In this document: positions 1 to 12,842 of the stretch, piece after piece
How positions within the stretch are numbered: position 1 is the stretch's first letter
How the letters are laid out: each line of letters begins with the position of its first letter
Assembly: GCF_031877795.1 (NCBI RefSeq)
Contig: NC_133931.1
Coordinates: forward strand, 26,782,264-26,846,263
Direction: 5' to 3'
Length of the DNA stretch: 64,000 nucleotides
Origin: Strix aluco
Taxonomy: Eukaryota > Chordata > Aves > Strigiformes > Strigidae
Notes under the pieces: generated by a model
The model's input: the letters and a program-made list of their open reading frames with translations, nothing else
The model's database searches: none
What the model was told of the DNA's origin: nothing
Position numbers and translations under genes: made by a program

Positions 1-817
1 CCTAAAAGCATAATCTCTTTTGTATTTGTTACAGTTTATGGATCAAAAATAAACAGGATTTTGTTGATTTTCAAGCTATACATTTTCTTCCCGTTTCCCC
101 CCCTCCCCAATTTGATCAAATTTACTGAAGTGACACATGAACATTTCCCCATTGTGACAGCCATGGTTGAAACATGCAAATCCAAGGAGTTGTTGCAGCT
201 AAAGAGAAATGGAACATTACTTTAAAAAAAAATCCCAGACATCCCAGAAAGCAGTCAAATATTTATGCAAAATGAGTGTAGCTTTATACACTGGCACTGA
301 ACAACACAATGCTCTGTCTCACACAATACTGTCATTCATGTGCGTACATACTGCCACAGGCAAAAGTCCCACACAATGTATTTTTATACAATTGCTAGCA
401 TATTTCATTACAAGTTGTTTTTTTAATTCCCTTATGCAGGGGAGTCTCTTGATAGAGACATTCTGTCTCCCCAGAGTTTCCTAAAAGGAAGAAGAGTTGC
501 AATCCAGAATCTAGAGGAAATTATGAAATAAAACATTAAATTTGAGTTGTAAAAAGCATTAGCAAAGAATATTGTTATAGCAATAACAAAGGAGATGGAA
601 AGAAACTTTTTCTTCCCTTAAGAGAATTCAGAGCACACTGAGTTATATTTTGTGTTCTCACAGCTATCATGTAAGAGATTAGAAATACAATGCAAAGTAG
701 GCAGAAGAGCTAGTATTAAATTTATGAAACATAGCACATTAGGACCTTGAAATCTGTTAGTGTAAATATGAACTGGAAGAAACCTGTGCAACTGAAGCAC
801 AGGGTGGAATGACCATC
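1..817. other. AT-rich unique DNA, no gene seen
   Basis: No open frame here shows coding character or good splice signals, and I recognise no transposon. The stretch is ordinary AT-rich avian intergenic or intronic sequence with short homopolymer runs. Confidence 0.5.
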
Positions 818-1150
818 AACCTCTCTACCTCAAGAAGCAAATACCTGAAAGCATCCTACCTACTCAAGTAGCAAGTGATAGGATGAGAGGAAACAGCCTC
901 AAGTTGTGCCAGGGGAGGTTTAGATTGGATATAAGGAAAAATTTCTTCACTTAAAGGGTTGTCAAGCATTGGAACAGGCTGCCCAGGGAAGTGATGGAGT
1001 CACCATCCCTGAAGGTATTTAAAAGGCATGTAGATGTGGCACTTAGGGACATGATTTAGTGGTGGACTTGGCAATGTTAGGTTAACAATCGAACTCAATG
1101 AACTTAAAGGTCTTTTCCAATCTAAATGATTCTATGATTCTACAATTCTA
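818..1150 (+). mobile_element. CR1 LINE 3' fragment (old, 5'-truncated)
   Basis: This is the 3' end of a CR1 non-LTR retrotransposon. In the plus direction it holds the degraded C-terminus of ORF2. The usual end-of-RT signature is recognisable ([26 protein letters not shown]), but a stop interrupts it after the FF. A short 3'UTR and the CR1-type terminus of imperfect ATTCTATG/ATTCTAC repeats at about 1126-1150 follow. The first 50 bases are strongly diverged, so the 5' boundary is approximate. It resembles the same broad group as the copy at 48.1 kb but is older, judging from stops and indels. It is a dead copy. Confidence 0.9.
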
Positions 1151-1593
1151 CCTCAAAAGGATTTCAAAACACACATTTCCAAAGACTGAAAATTTGGGGG
1201 AAGTTAAAGAAAAGCATATCACATGCTTCACTCTAGTTATCTTGCATGTAGTTGTGATGCAGAAGCCATGGCTGAACACACAGTAATGATACACAAGTTG
1301 AATCCTGGACTGTGGACTTTCTATCAAACTGGAAGCCCTGTGAACACCACGTGCAGCCTTTCCAGGGCAGTGGTAGTGCCTGGTCTCACTGCTCCTCGCT
1401 CCAGCAGTTGGAAGGCCTGTGAGTGAGGAAGGACTCAGATACACTAGAAAATGATGTGGCTTTTCCCGTTCTACTCTCCCAAACTGGACTGACCCTCTTC
1501 ACTCAGCATGGATAAGAAATAGGAAATATAGAAGCTTTGCCTGGTTCGTTCTGTACAAATAGACCGGTATTTTCCTGTGACAAAAAAAGGAAA
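1151..1593. other. Unique DNA, no gene seen
   Basis: Overlapping short frames on both strands look like chance. Nothing recognisable lies between the CR1 tail and the microsatellite. Confidence 0.45.
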
Positions 1594-1693
1594 TTAAAAT
1601 AAAATAAAATAAAATAAAATAAATAAAATAAAATAAAATAAAATAAAATAAAATAAAATAAAATAAAATAAAATAAAATAAAATAAAATAAAT
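1594..1693 (+). repeat. (TAAAA)n pentanucleotide microsatellite
   Basis: About twenty near-perfect tandem copies of TAAAA/ATTTT span 100 bp, with one shortened TAAA unit near 1620 as the only clear interruption. The low-complexity minus-strand frame across it (repeated FYFIL) is an artefact of the repeat. Tracts this pure are usually length-polymorphic. Confidence 0.97.
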
Positions 1694-2540
1694 CCTCTAT
1701 GGAAGCATCTAGTGAGGACCCAGCTGTTTGTTCTTCTTTGAGATACCAGAGACAATGAAATGATGAAATCTGCACACAAGAGAGAGTCTGTATCATAAAT
1801 GAATAAAACATTTTTTAAATTCCTCTGTGGGGGCTTTTCTGTGAAATCCAGGTGTCCTTTCCATTGAAACTCTCAGAAGAGGAAAAAATTATACTATTCA
1901 TTATCCCAGGCACAGCATTTGCATAGAACACTCTTCACACAGGGTGTCCTGTCAAAATATCCGTCACTCTGCAATGTTGGCTCTCTGGCCACCATGCACC
2001 ACTTGTGACACCTTGAGATGCTTTTCCTACGTCCACTACACTCCAGCATGCTAAACATCCTATACCATGCATCCCCTTCCCCTGTGCAGGATGGTTAAGA
2101 TTTTTCTTCCTTCCTCTCCCTGACAGGGCAGCTATTTCATCCTGCTTGAAACCTATAAATCTGTATGAAAACTTCAGGCCTTTGTTAGAAGGGACACTCT
2201 GAATGATTTGAAAATGGGCCCACTTTACAGGGTTTTTCTGTCAGATCATTTTTCTGTGACAGTTTTCTCAGTGGTTCACAGATACTTGTTTCTGGAGGAG
2301 CCAGTTTGTTTTGTTAAATTACAGGGGCTTCACATAGATTTCAGTTTCATTATGAAGCATGGAGTAGGTAGTATTTAAACAAGCCTGCCTCTGTAACTTC
2401 ATGCCATTTAAATGCACTCCTTTGCTTTAATATCCTCTTAAATCATTTATGTATACATCACTATTGAACATACCATACTTTACATTCCTCATGTAGCGAA
2501 ACAGGACAATTACAACAATGCAAGCTAATTAAAGCTACAG

Positions 2541-2612
2541 GGTAAAACTTTGACCCCATTGAAGTCAAAGGGAGTTTTGCATCTTACTTCAATAGAGTAA
2601 GCATTTCACCCC
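2541..2612. repeat. Ancient palindromic amniote repeat fragment
   Basis: The sequence carries two opposed copies of a motif built around CCATTGAAGTCAA and ACTTCAATAG, separated by GGGAGTTTTGC, and ends in TTTCACCCC. I recognise this arrangement as an old dispersed repeat in reptile and bird genomes but cannot name the family. Related cores occur elsewhere in the window, near 19.09, 27.66, 28.05, 28.51, 30.2, 32.67 and 50.99 kb. Confidence 0.45.
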
Positions 2613-5600
2613 GAGGCCTCTTCTGTCCCCCTAAGTTTCCCTGGCTCTTTGTGCAAAAAAGTCCTGGAGAATATCAGGTCTCAGAGAGCCAATTAGCCAG
2701 AGACAGCAGTACAACAAAGCTTCCCCCTGCCGATGTGGAGTGGGCAGCCCTTTGCCTTCAGTTAACAGGTCCAAGCTGGGGTGGGGCTGTGGCTCCAAGT
2801 GCAGCCCCCATGGGTATAAGGTAAAGGCAGAGGAGCTGCTCTGTGGACGAAAGGATGCAACAGGGGTAAAGCTACATGAAAGTAATTGAAGGTGAGGGGA
2901 AAGGGCCTGAAGCTGTGTTGCAAGGGCAAGTGATCTGAGTACTTGAAAGCCAAATGTTTCCCTAATTGCTGTTTAAAATGACTGCTCCCGTCCAGGGGTG
3001 CCCAACCTTCCCCACTGGGTGGGCCGCACAGCTCTCTCCAGTTGCTGCCGAAGGGCGGTATGTGGTGGCACATCCTCTGGGAAGGACCAGATGTCCTGCA
3101 CATGCAGAGCACATGTGACCTTTTATTTTCTACTTTCCCAGGCGCTCCTCAGCACAGGACAGAGAGTAGGTTGCTGACTGGAGGAATTACTCCAGCAGTG
3201 GCAACCCATTCCTGGTTGCTCTATGTCCCAGAGGATCCCTCGGCCTCTCCCATGAGAACAGATGTGCACTTTCCATGTAACAGGAAACAGGGTCCCAGGC
3301 AGGGCTGGAGCCATGGGCTGACTCATCTCCATCTCTCTCTGCCTGCCAGAAATGAGATAGCACGTGAGATCTCTAATCACCAACGCCACTGGCACACAGT
3401 CTGTGAAGTTTTAAAATGTGACCTGAAGAGATCGGTGCTCATATGTTCAAAATGTCCAAGGCAATTGTTTCTCAGAGAATCGTGGAGTGGTCTTAGTAGC
3501 TCAGTGGGGTTAGTTGTTCCAAGTGTAAATTTTTGAAGAATGGAAGTCCATTCTTGATCTGAAATATTGAAGACTAGACTTGGCACATTTTGTTTCAATG
3601 GAAAACAGATTTTGGCATGATATTAATATTAGATAGTACGTTACAGATCATGGAGACACTGACAAAATGGAAGGGTCATAAGATAATTACAAGCTGTTGA
3701 AAGGTGCTTTCTGGGTGAAGATTTTCATACTCATAGAATAGTGCACTGAGACTACAGTTCTTGGACCAGTAGTTTCACTTAGTGAGAAACTGAACCTAGA
3801 GGAGAAAAAGGATCCTTGAATTTGGTATAACATCAAGGCTTTCTAGAGGTTTTTGACATTCTTAAGCCTTATGAAAACCTGAATCAGACATTGTTCACCT
3901 TCCAAATGACAATGCCATTGCCTGAAGGCCTCCTTGGTGCCTGAAGTTCCTTGCTATTTTCATACTTCACTTTTTGCTATGGGAATTGAAAGTGAACAAA
4001 CAGTGTTCATTTTAGGATTCTCGTGTTGCAAAAGGTCAGGTCCAATTCTATAATTCTATGTATTCAACTTTACAAAGTGCTTTGTTCAGTCTGGACACAG
4101 AAAGATAATAAAAGCTCTTTAAACTGGTTAAAGGAGAACGTGGATACATTTATCCAGTCAATTTTGTGGTTTTTTGAAGAATATGAAACACTGCCTTTGA
4201 AAAATCTTTGCTGAATTGCCTTGAAGAACCTTAGTGAAATCAAAATCAATGTACTTGCGAATACTTAAAAGAACTGCTCATGCCATGATGGCATATACTT
4301 TTTCTATCTCTGTACTGCAATCATTGAAGAGGATGACATAGAAAAGGAGATCCACTGTATTTTTATCAAATATTTTGGGGTTTTTTTTCTGAAATGCTTT
4401 AGCAACATAGGGATATCCTAGTCAGAATAAAGTTCAGATTCAGAAAAATAAAGTTATCAGAATTAATGACCATGAGTTTATCTATCCCTGACAGTGTTAT
4501 TGATGAGCTGCTGAAGCATGCAGGAGCGTTGGATAAAGAAATAACTGTATTCTAATCCATATCAAGTGTGGAACAGTTGTCTAATGATTCCCTTACAAGT
4601 ACAGACCAAATCATGAGATTACATAAACATGCCTTCTATTAATTTTTTTTCTAGTGACTTACTAGCTAGAAACAATAATACCTTTTTTTTTTTTTTTATA
4701 GTGATCTGTTTTCAGACACAGTAACCATCTATGAAGAGTTAAGAATTAGTTTTTCTTCTAGACAAGCACAACTGGGACATCATCAGGAGACCATGACAGA
4801 TAGGTAGAGATCTCTTCCAGGTATTACAACCACAGCCTTCATTCCTTGTTTGTATAGGGAATAAGGCTTTTTAAAAGGGATTTCAGGTGCATGCTGGTGA
4901 AGAGATTTTTAGCCAACAGGAAAGAATATGTCATCATTTTTCCTGACAAAGTCACTGATTAGTCTTGATATGTTCAGGCATCTGAGGTGTAGGACTTAGT
5001 GAACTTGCAAACATCGTTAGCAGCAATGGGTTCAACTGAGCATAACTGTAGGCAGAAACTGTTAAGCCAGACTCAGTCACCTTCCACAAAATATCAGGGC
5101 CATGCAATATACCTCAACATTTTCAATCTGGAGCTGTTCTGTGATCATCTATCTTGTGGCAAATAAGTGGAAGTACATACAAGGAGGTGTCTCACACGCT
5201 AACCAGTAAGAGGGGAGCTTGAGGACAGCAGCACTGACTGTGCTAAACAGGTACCCATTAGTGTCTGCTGTACATTTGTAAGTCCCCAAGGTAGGATGGA
5301 TAGATACACTGTATTATAGGGACCAATAAGGAAAATGTAGTGCATTGGCCAAAACCCAAGTCTTTTTATAGAGTCATTAGAAGTCAGTGGGTCAGTACAC
5401 TGGAAGCACATGGTGAATGTACAATACAAATATTCACCATAGCTGGTGATTGCTCTGTCATCATTTTCCACGTGGAATCTCACTACTATCAGTTGTGTTC
5501 TACCCTTTCACAAGTTACCTTCAAAAAAGAGTTATTATACCATATTGCATTAAGGAATTGGCCTGTGAAATGGAATGTTGTATTTCTCTATTCCTTAGCT

Positions 5601-8600
5601 GCTGTGAAGTATTGATCTCTTAAGTGTAAATATGATCATACTTCTTTCTCTGTTGTGACATAAACATGGAAATCACTGTTGTTGCAGGGTTGTAAAGCCT
5701 TCAAACATGTGACTACATTTTGTACTTGTATAATGACAGTTATACCAGTATGTGCTTTTTGATTAAGCAATGCTAGCAGTATCTTATTTTGCATCCCATG
5801 TTAGTGACTTTTTTATTAAAAGGCTGAAATATAGAAGATAGAGGCATGTCCTTGGAAATGTAAAATAGTATTTCCTTTCTCACGTATCTTACACTTTTCT
5901 GATGCACTCTACCCAAACCCTAGTCTCCTTCACTTCTGAAAGGGTTGATTTTAATTGGCTAAGGATGGTTCTGATGTCCGGACAGCTAGATCCAAAAGGC
6001 TTGTTCTTTCCACTCTTTCTAGGTATTATAATAAAGTGCTCTGGAGTAATCTAAATTATGTAAATACTCTTTCCTATCAACTATGCTCCTCATATATTCC
6101 CTTAGAGCAAGATTAAAACAGTGTAGGAAGTGTGCTTGATATTCCCTCTAAAACGCTATGCACTTAAACTGTACTTTCTCATGGCTTTTCTACTGGAATG
6201 AATTACGCAAAGCAGAATTAACCTTGTCAGTCACCAAGTCAGCTTCCATGACACAGACTGCTGTAACTAAGAATACAGAAATAACAAGAGAGCCCCAATG
6301 CAGTCACCCTCCACTGATTCCTGCATAGAGTATGTAAAGTGCTTTGGGGTGCTCTGAGAAGATAGACCCAATATAAATGTAAAGTAACAGTTAGCAAAGA
6401 AAAGCCTTTTTTTGCCTGGAAGTAAAGGGCAAGGGAAAGTGTTCTCAGGCAAACAAAAGGTTTTATGTTCAAAACCATGGATGGTGGGGGAATCTCAGCA
6501 CAGACCTCAGACACAGAAATGAAGAACTGAGCTGCTAACTGGAGTGTGTGGCCTGAGCAGGAGTTTGGGGGAAGGAAATGGCTGCTTTAGCACGAGGTAA
6601 AGGAAAAGTGGGTGACCAGAAAAAGGAGTGAATTAGAAGGGAGACAGCACGTGCAGAGTGATGAGAAAACTGAGTCCATGTGGTGGTAAACCAACATGAA
6701 CTCCAGAGAACGGTTGCCAGATCTTTCTGTTCTAGCTAATTTAGTCTGGTAAAGGCAGATGATAAATGGGAGTGAGGCAACCATGTGCTTCTGAAAATAT
6801 GACATCTGCCTTTCTGCTGATGTAAGGTCCTGGGAACATCCTCTGGGCTAGAAAAGGAAATAATTCTAATTTTATATGTACCTTACCTCTCTCTCTCCTG
6901 TCTGCCTCAAAATCCTGAGCATTTACCTGTCCCCCAAGCCCCAGTTGTTATGCCAGTGGACTGTTCCCAGGCAGAGGGCAGGATGGATGCAGAACAGAGC
7001 ACTGGGGCTACTTCTGCTGATGCTCTTGGTGCAGGGGAAGGTGCAGAAGAACTTACTTCTTCTCAGACTAAGGTAATCAGAAAAAAGGGGAAGAATAAGG
7101 GGAAGCAGCAAGCGTGAACTGCTGAACAATACTGTTAAATATGAATATGTCACAGACTGAAAGGGGCACTGTGCTAGAGACACCCTAGCAGCCTGGTCCA
7201 TGCTGCTACTGAGCAGTCTGCACAGATACCAGCTGAGATAACAAATCAGAAAAGTCATCCCATGGTTGGCTTGGGCACACTGACATGGTGCCAGACCTAC
7301 ATTGCATCTGGCACTAGTTCAGGAACCTCTTCATCACACCCTCTTGCATTATGAAGACAGGACCATGGCCTGCTGGTTACCAGTAGCTCTTCCAGAAGCT
7401 CCACCAGCACAGTTCAGTGATACATTTGCTTTAGAAACCCACCTGAGTTCCTTGCTAGTCATGTTGTTCCTCGAGTAACTTGCTGAAAACTATTCCTGCA
7501 GCACACTTAAGAGAGAAGACAGATTCTCTGAAACAGGAGGTGAGGTTTTTGTGTTTTTTAAAAGCAAGCAAACAAGAATTTCCAAAACTGTAGGGGTTTT
7601 AACATTATCAAACTTTCTTCTCCATCCTAGACTTAGTGTTTTCAATTGACTGTGTTCCTGCTTGGTAATGCTAAAAAAATTATGTCCCTTAGGCTTTGCA
7701 AAATTCATAGACTCTTGTCGCCTAATATAGAACTCTGCTGTGACAGGATGTTCCCCAAATTGGAGATAAAGTGCAACGCTGTATCCATTAAGTTATCATT
7801 AGTAACTAGCCATTTCAGTTTTGTGGTGGTGTTTCCTTGCCACATCTGGTTAATGGAGAAAGGAAGTCCAGAACACTCTGAATGGGAGCTATGGGGGCAA
7901 TATCCTTTTTTTAGGAGCTTTTTCTTGTGAGCATTTCAGTGCAACTCAAACGAACATCTAATTGTTAATGCACAGAGATGGCTGGCATAAACAAAAGTGC
8001 CTATAGTCAGATAGAGGGTCCAACAAGGCTCCATGTATAATTGCTTCCAAAGAAATAACAGATGACCAGAAGATCTGTCCTATAAAATTTACAAATTAAG
8101 TAGATATAACTTTTGTATCAGAAACCAAGTACTCCCCATTAACACTGGAGCTCAGGATGAATCCAAATGTTTCTGGCAAGCTTTTCTTAATTCTGCCTTT
8201 CTAATAATGACTAAAGCAATGAAAGACTCATTTGTGTGGCAGGAAAGGAGATAAACTTGAGCAAAGCAGAAGCTTCAAGAAGAACATGTAATTTCAAAAG
8301 GGCTTGCCTTCCTGAGCTTTAACAGAATAGCCTATTTTCAAGATATAATGTTGCCAAATAAGAAGAAAAACTTATCTCAAAATACTTTGTTCTGTGGATG
8401 CCTGTTTGTGTAAGAGCAGCAGCATTGTTACTCTGTGTCATCCCCTGTTGACAAGCCTGTTTGAGATCCAGTAATGGAAAACTATCATGTTGATTTGCTT
8501 CAGATTAACCTCATCTTCTTGTCATACTGCAGGTACTTTCCATTATGAGAAACAAATATATGGCGATAGGTAAATGATTTTGATAAAATCTGACAAAGAT

Positions 8601-8623
8601 TTTTAAACCAGATGCATATCTGC

Positions 8624-8655
<32 letters not shown>
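8624..8655. repeat. T18-A14 inverted homopolymer
   Basis: A run of 18 T is followed directly by 14 A, a perfect self-complementary tract. It may be two oppositely oriented poly(A) tails meeting, or simple replication slippage. No retrotransposon body is recognisable on either side. Confidence 0.9.
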
Positions 8656-11289
8656 GGCATCACAAAGATGACATCTGTCAGATGTCTTTGGTAATTTTAG
8701 CACTAGGTGTTGTGATGACTTTCTACATCTGGTTATAAGCAACAAATGCTTTTTTCTGTGTTATAAATATTATTTTGAATAACTTAGAACTTCTAAGCCA
8801 ATCAGTAAGAAGAGCTGAAAATAGTGAAATCAACAGCAAAACTAACACTAAGGACTGTAAATAATTGCTCTAACCAATTCTGATATCTTCACTTCAGACT
8901 ACAATAATTTTATATCCCAGTCACAGAGCTGCTGATTGCTTGTTTTATATTTTTCCCTTCAGATGTAGGACTTGGGAAAAGTGAATTACTCTGATCCTGT
9001 AATGACAGTGCTAGTGTCATGATGCAGAAAGTATCAAAGCATACAGAGGTATACGCTTGTTCTATGCAGAGAATGGTGTTTACTTTATAGTTACCAATTA
9101 CCAGAAGTGACTCAAAGTCAGCACATTTTCTGGCTATAATGGGACGTACAACTTCAGTCCCTTCCAACCCAACCATAACTTGTGCAACTGAAACTTTAAA
9201 ATTCTGTTTCAAAAGGTAAGCTCTGTGCTTACGTAAAATGTATAGATGTTGCAAGCCTCTATTTATCCACATACAGGTACTGTGGTGTGCCTGTTAGGCA
9301 AATAAAATATAAAACCACTTGTGTTAAATGTTACCAACAGAGGGCTGAGACTTGAAGGCAGTCTCTTCTCTTTTTCTAAAAATTTACCCTTTTAACTCCT
9401 TTTGTTTATCAAAGGATGGAGAATGCTTGACTGGTAACAAACTCTTGTGCTTCCATCCCTTTGGATCACAGTGTGTAGCAGAATGTTGCATTGTGTTTGT
9501 CTATGTTGGAGTCAAGTCACTGGGGAAAGACCTTGAACAAAAATGGGATTATGTGCAAAGCCTTGAGATAGCCTCTATGTTCCACAATAATACCAACTTC
9601 AGGGATGATTTGGGGATTATCAGGAAAACTTGTCAGGGAACCTGTAGGTCTTAGTCTGGTATGGAAAAAAACGTGCCCAAATGACAAACCATGTCTCCAC
9701 TACAGACTTATAAGGAAGCTGGTGGTTCCGTCTGGTGGTTTAACACAGAGCCTTTTAAACATGAACGCCATTGCTATCTGATGCCTACTTGGTCCATGTG
9801 AAATCGTTTGCTGGTCTCTCTCCAGCTATGATCAGAGAAATGGTCCAGCTACAAACTCTAGCATCATGATTAACACTAATGGGCCAACCTCAGAAGACAG
9901 GAGAAGGGCTGAACAGCCACCAAGGCAGAGCTGAGCCCTCTGATGTGATACCTCTGAAATAGGATCTCCCTCCCTTAACAGCCCACATGAAGGAAATTTA
10001 CCTTGTCTCTATCTTCTCCATAAGTATCATCATCTAGCAGTACCAAATGACCATGACTGTCCAGCTCACAGGACGTAAGACTCTGTCAGACGTCTATTAT
10101 AGACCACAGTAGCTGAGAATGGGATTCCTCCTCTTGTTCCTGCTGTGTCTGCAAGGTCTGGGCCTCGGACCGAGCTTGCTCCTTCAGTTCATGAGTGTCC
10201 TCTCACACATTCACGATCCCACTCTGCCATCCAGTTTCTTTGTCTTACCTGTATGAGGGAAGTGCTTGGAACCAAATGAGGATTTCTATTATCTCCTCCT
10301 AGGAAGATTTAGTGCATTTTTAGTGGCATTATCTGACAGTCCAGGCACGAAAGTAAGGTCAGATCTATTCCTAGGGCCCTGTTGGCATCTATAACTGCCT
10401 GAGTTGTACTCTAACTGTATGTGACACCCACTGAGTGAATTTATTGTAGCAATCACTTTGAGCATATCTCAAGGATTTCATCATATTTTGCTGCTTGCAA
10501 TGACAGAGAGAGAACAACAGCATGAAATAAAATGCACAGAACTTCCTCTCTTATGAAAGAGAAATGGAAGACCAGAAAACAGGCTGAATTTCTCCAGGGT
10601 AATTATATGTAAAAGAAAGACCAGCAACATCCTTTAAGGCCTGAAATGTCAAGCTTGTAAAAATAGTATTCTTGGGAGTTGTATTTGATCATTTGTTAAA
10701 TACTGTGATATAAAATGTAGAAATCCATGTGTAATGCTTCAAATCCCTAATCTGGTTTAAAAGGTCAGTTGAAGCCTAAAAGGACTTGACATTTTCCCTT
10801 TAAAAATCTGACTTTTTGACTCAGAGCTAACAACATTTGAGCCTGAATGACCTGAAGGATAAATACAAAAGCTGATTTCAATTGAACTATTTAGAAAGCA
10901 GGGGATCTTCTAATTTGTAAGATAGCATTCAGGGAGGTTTTTCCATTAAGAACTCAATCGACTGAAAAATGATTTCCTTGGGTATTCCACAATCTTTCAA
11001 TGCTTGTGTAAATTTTACACAGGAGGGGGCAGTGAGTGAGGCTGAAGATGTATAATGCCAGGACAGCAGAAAACCCTTTACAAAACAGAGGTAACTGGTA
11101 TTTGCCTCAAAAAAATTGTACCCTTTCCACCTTCTCCTTCACTGCTTTGAAAGACTGGGTCCCCTTCAAAATCTTTACTGTCCAGTACAGATGAGGCTTC
11201 CTGGTTAGTACTAATGTCTTCATAAGCACAATGATAGTCCTTTCCAGCGACACCCGTTCGCATGCCTCAGACCTTATTTGGCTCGCAGT

Positions 11290-12130
11290 GAGTACTACAT
11301 GGGGGTTTGATGGCTGCTTTCATGGAGGTGTGCACTAACCACCCACTTGGCTGTACAGGTGTGCTGTGCGAGTGTGCCTCCTGCTAGAGCCTCAGGTTCT
11401 TCTGCCCAGCTCCGACTCCACCAGAGGGTCGCTGTGGCAACTGAAAGCATGGCCCCTTTTTCCTCCCCAAGCCTCCACTGCTCCTCCAGTGCCTCCTTCA
11501 CTCATGACCTCCAGCACCAGACCTCCTCCTGGTTGCTTTGCACTCTCCCACCCATTTTTTCCAATGGAATGGTGGAAAAACTAGAGGTGCCTTGTGGCGG
11601 GTCAGCCTCACCCCTCAAGCCTCTCACGCTCATGTGTGTTGGCCCTGCTATGCACAATCTTCCAAGGGGCCTGTGATGCTTGAAGCGAGCATGGCTCCAC
11701 ACCAGGGGTGAGGCACTGTCCTCCTGTCCAGAGCCATCTCTTGGGGGGCTGTGCTGAGTCCTCAGCCATGGGTGTACCCAGAGCGGGGATGGGAGGCAAA
11801 TGTGAAGCCCCCCTCACCCCTCCACCACTGGGTAATCTGTACTTGGCCCCTCTGCCCCCAGCTTTGGTAGTCAGATAAGCAACAGGGCTGGAGACGACCA
11901 CCCAGAGGCTGGGAGCAGTGCAGAGAGTGATGGAGGGGTGACATTGCACAACACCTCACAGAGCCCCCACAGAAGCTCCCCTCTGACCGGGGACTCTGTG
12001 AGAGCACCTGCTCCCCCGACCAATCACCACACATCTCCCCACGGTGCGGCAAGCAGGACCATTGTGTCATACCGACACCCATCAGACCGAGCAGTTGCAT
12101 ACCCATCAGTCACTCACTGGAACAGAAATA
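11290..12130. other. GC-richer block of unknown origin
   Basis: This 0.84-kb block is clearly richer in G and C than the DNA on both sides, with several overlapping open frames on both strands (up to 117 codons) and no dominant frame. Such overlap is expected of GC-rich noncoding DNA. It could be an old LTR or a decayed regulatory island. I found no TG...CA ends, no polyadenylation signal in a telling position and no recognised protein domain. Confidence 0.35.
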
Positions 12131-12806
12131 CCACTGATTTAAAAGAGTGTTGTCCAAGGATCGATGTCTCCCAGCTTCCCCGGTGTTTATTTTTGATAAA
12201 TGCCTCAGTTTCAGCTCACATCTACCCAGCAGCTGGGGACTATTATACCGTGACAACCTTCTATTCCATTGTCACAGTGTCAGATGCCTGAAAAGGATAA
12301 TAGGTAGATATTTCTGCTCTTCGTATGTTAAGAAATAAGTGGCATTCCTATTCCTTATTTAGCTACTTCTTAATTTTAATGAATAGCTTCAGTGATAATT
12401 ACCAGATTCCTATATTGATAAAAACTGGCACATTCTGCATGTTAATAATAGCACAAATTTGATATTTATGAACTGCTGTTCTTTTGCAAATATAGACATT
12501 TGGTAATCATCATTATGATGATAAAATTCATTAAAATTTGAGAAACAACCTATTATCCCTTCTGCCCATCATATTTTAATTAAGTAACACAGAGAGATTT
12601 TTATAAGACTTTCCTAGTCTCACACTGCAGAGTATTGTTTCTGTAAGGGAGTCTCTATGTATCAAAATATGTCCATTTCAGTTTTGATAGACTTAATGTA
12701 AAAGACCAAAATATGATTGACAGTAGATTTATTCCAAAATGTATTTCAGACATTTCAAAAATTTTAGCCACACTTAGTTCAGCACATACTTGAATCTTGA
12801 ATCTTG

Positions 12807-12842
12807 TTTGGGTGTAGACTGAAGTTTGGGTGTAGACTGGAG
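12807..12842 (+). repeat. 18-bp tandem duplication
   Basis: Two adjacent 18-bp copies beginning TTTGGGTGTAGACTG differ at one position. This is a small local duplication with no evident function. Confidence 0.9.

Larger units (their letters stand above)
1694..11289. other. AT-rich unique DNA, no gene recognised
   Basis: About 9.6 kb in which I see no convincing exon, RNA gene or complete transposon. Several open frames of 90-164 codons (for example 3042-3536 plus, 8910-9272 minus, 9352-9654 plus) have no recognisable domain and no clearly paired splice sites. It also holds a T-run near 4683-4697, a T/A homopolymer pair near 8624-8655 and a fragment of an old palindromic repeat at 2541-2612. 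Confidence 0.4.

Noticed and set aside
1503..1811. 102-codon minus-strand frame rich in Phe, Tyr and Leu
   Set aside because: It is mostly a translation of the TAAAA microsatellite.
3042..3536. 164-codon plus-strand frame
   Set aside because: No domain, overlapping frames on the other strand, and no clear splice or polyadenylation context. Probably chance in a slightly GC-richer patch.
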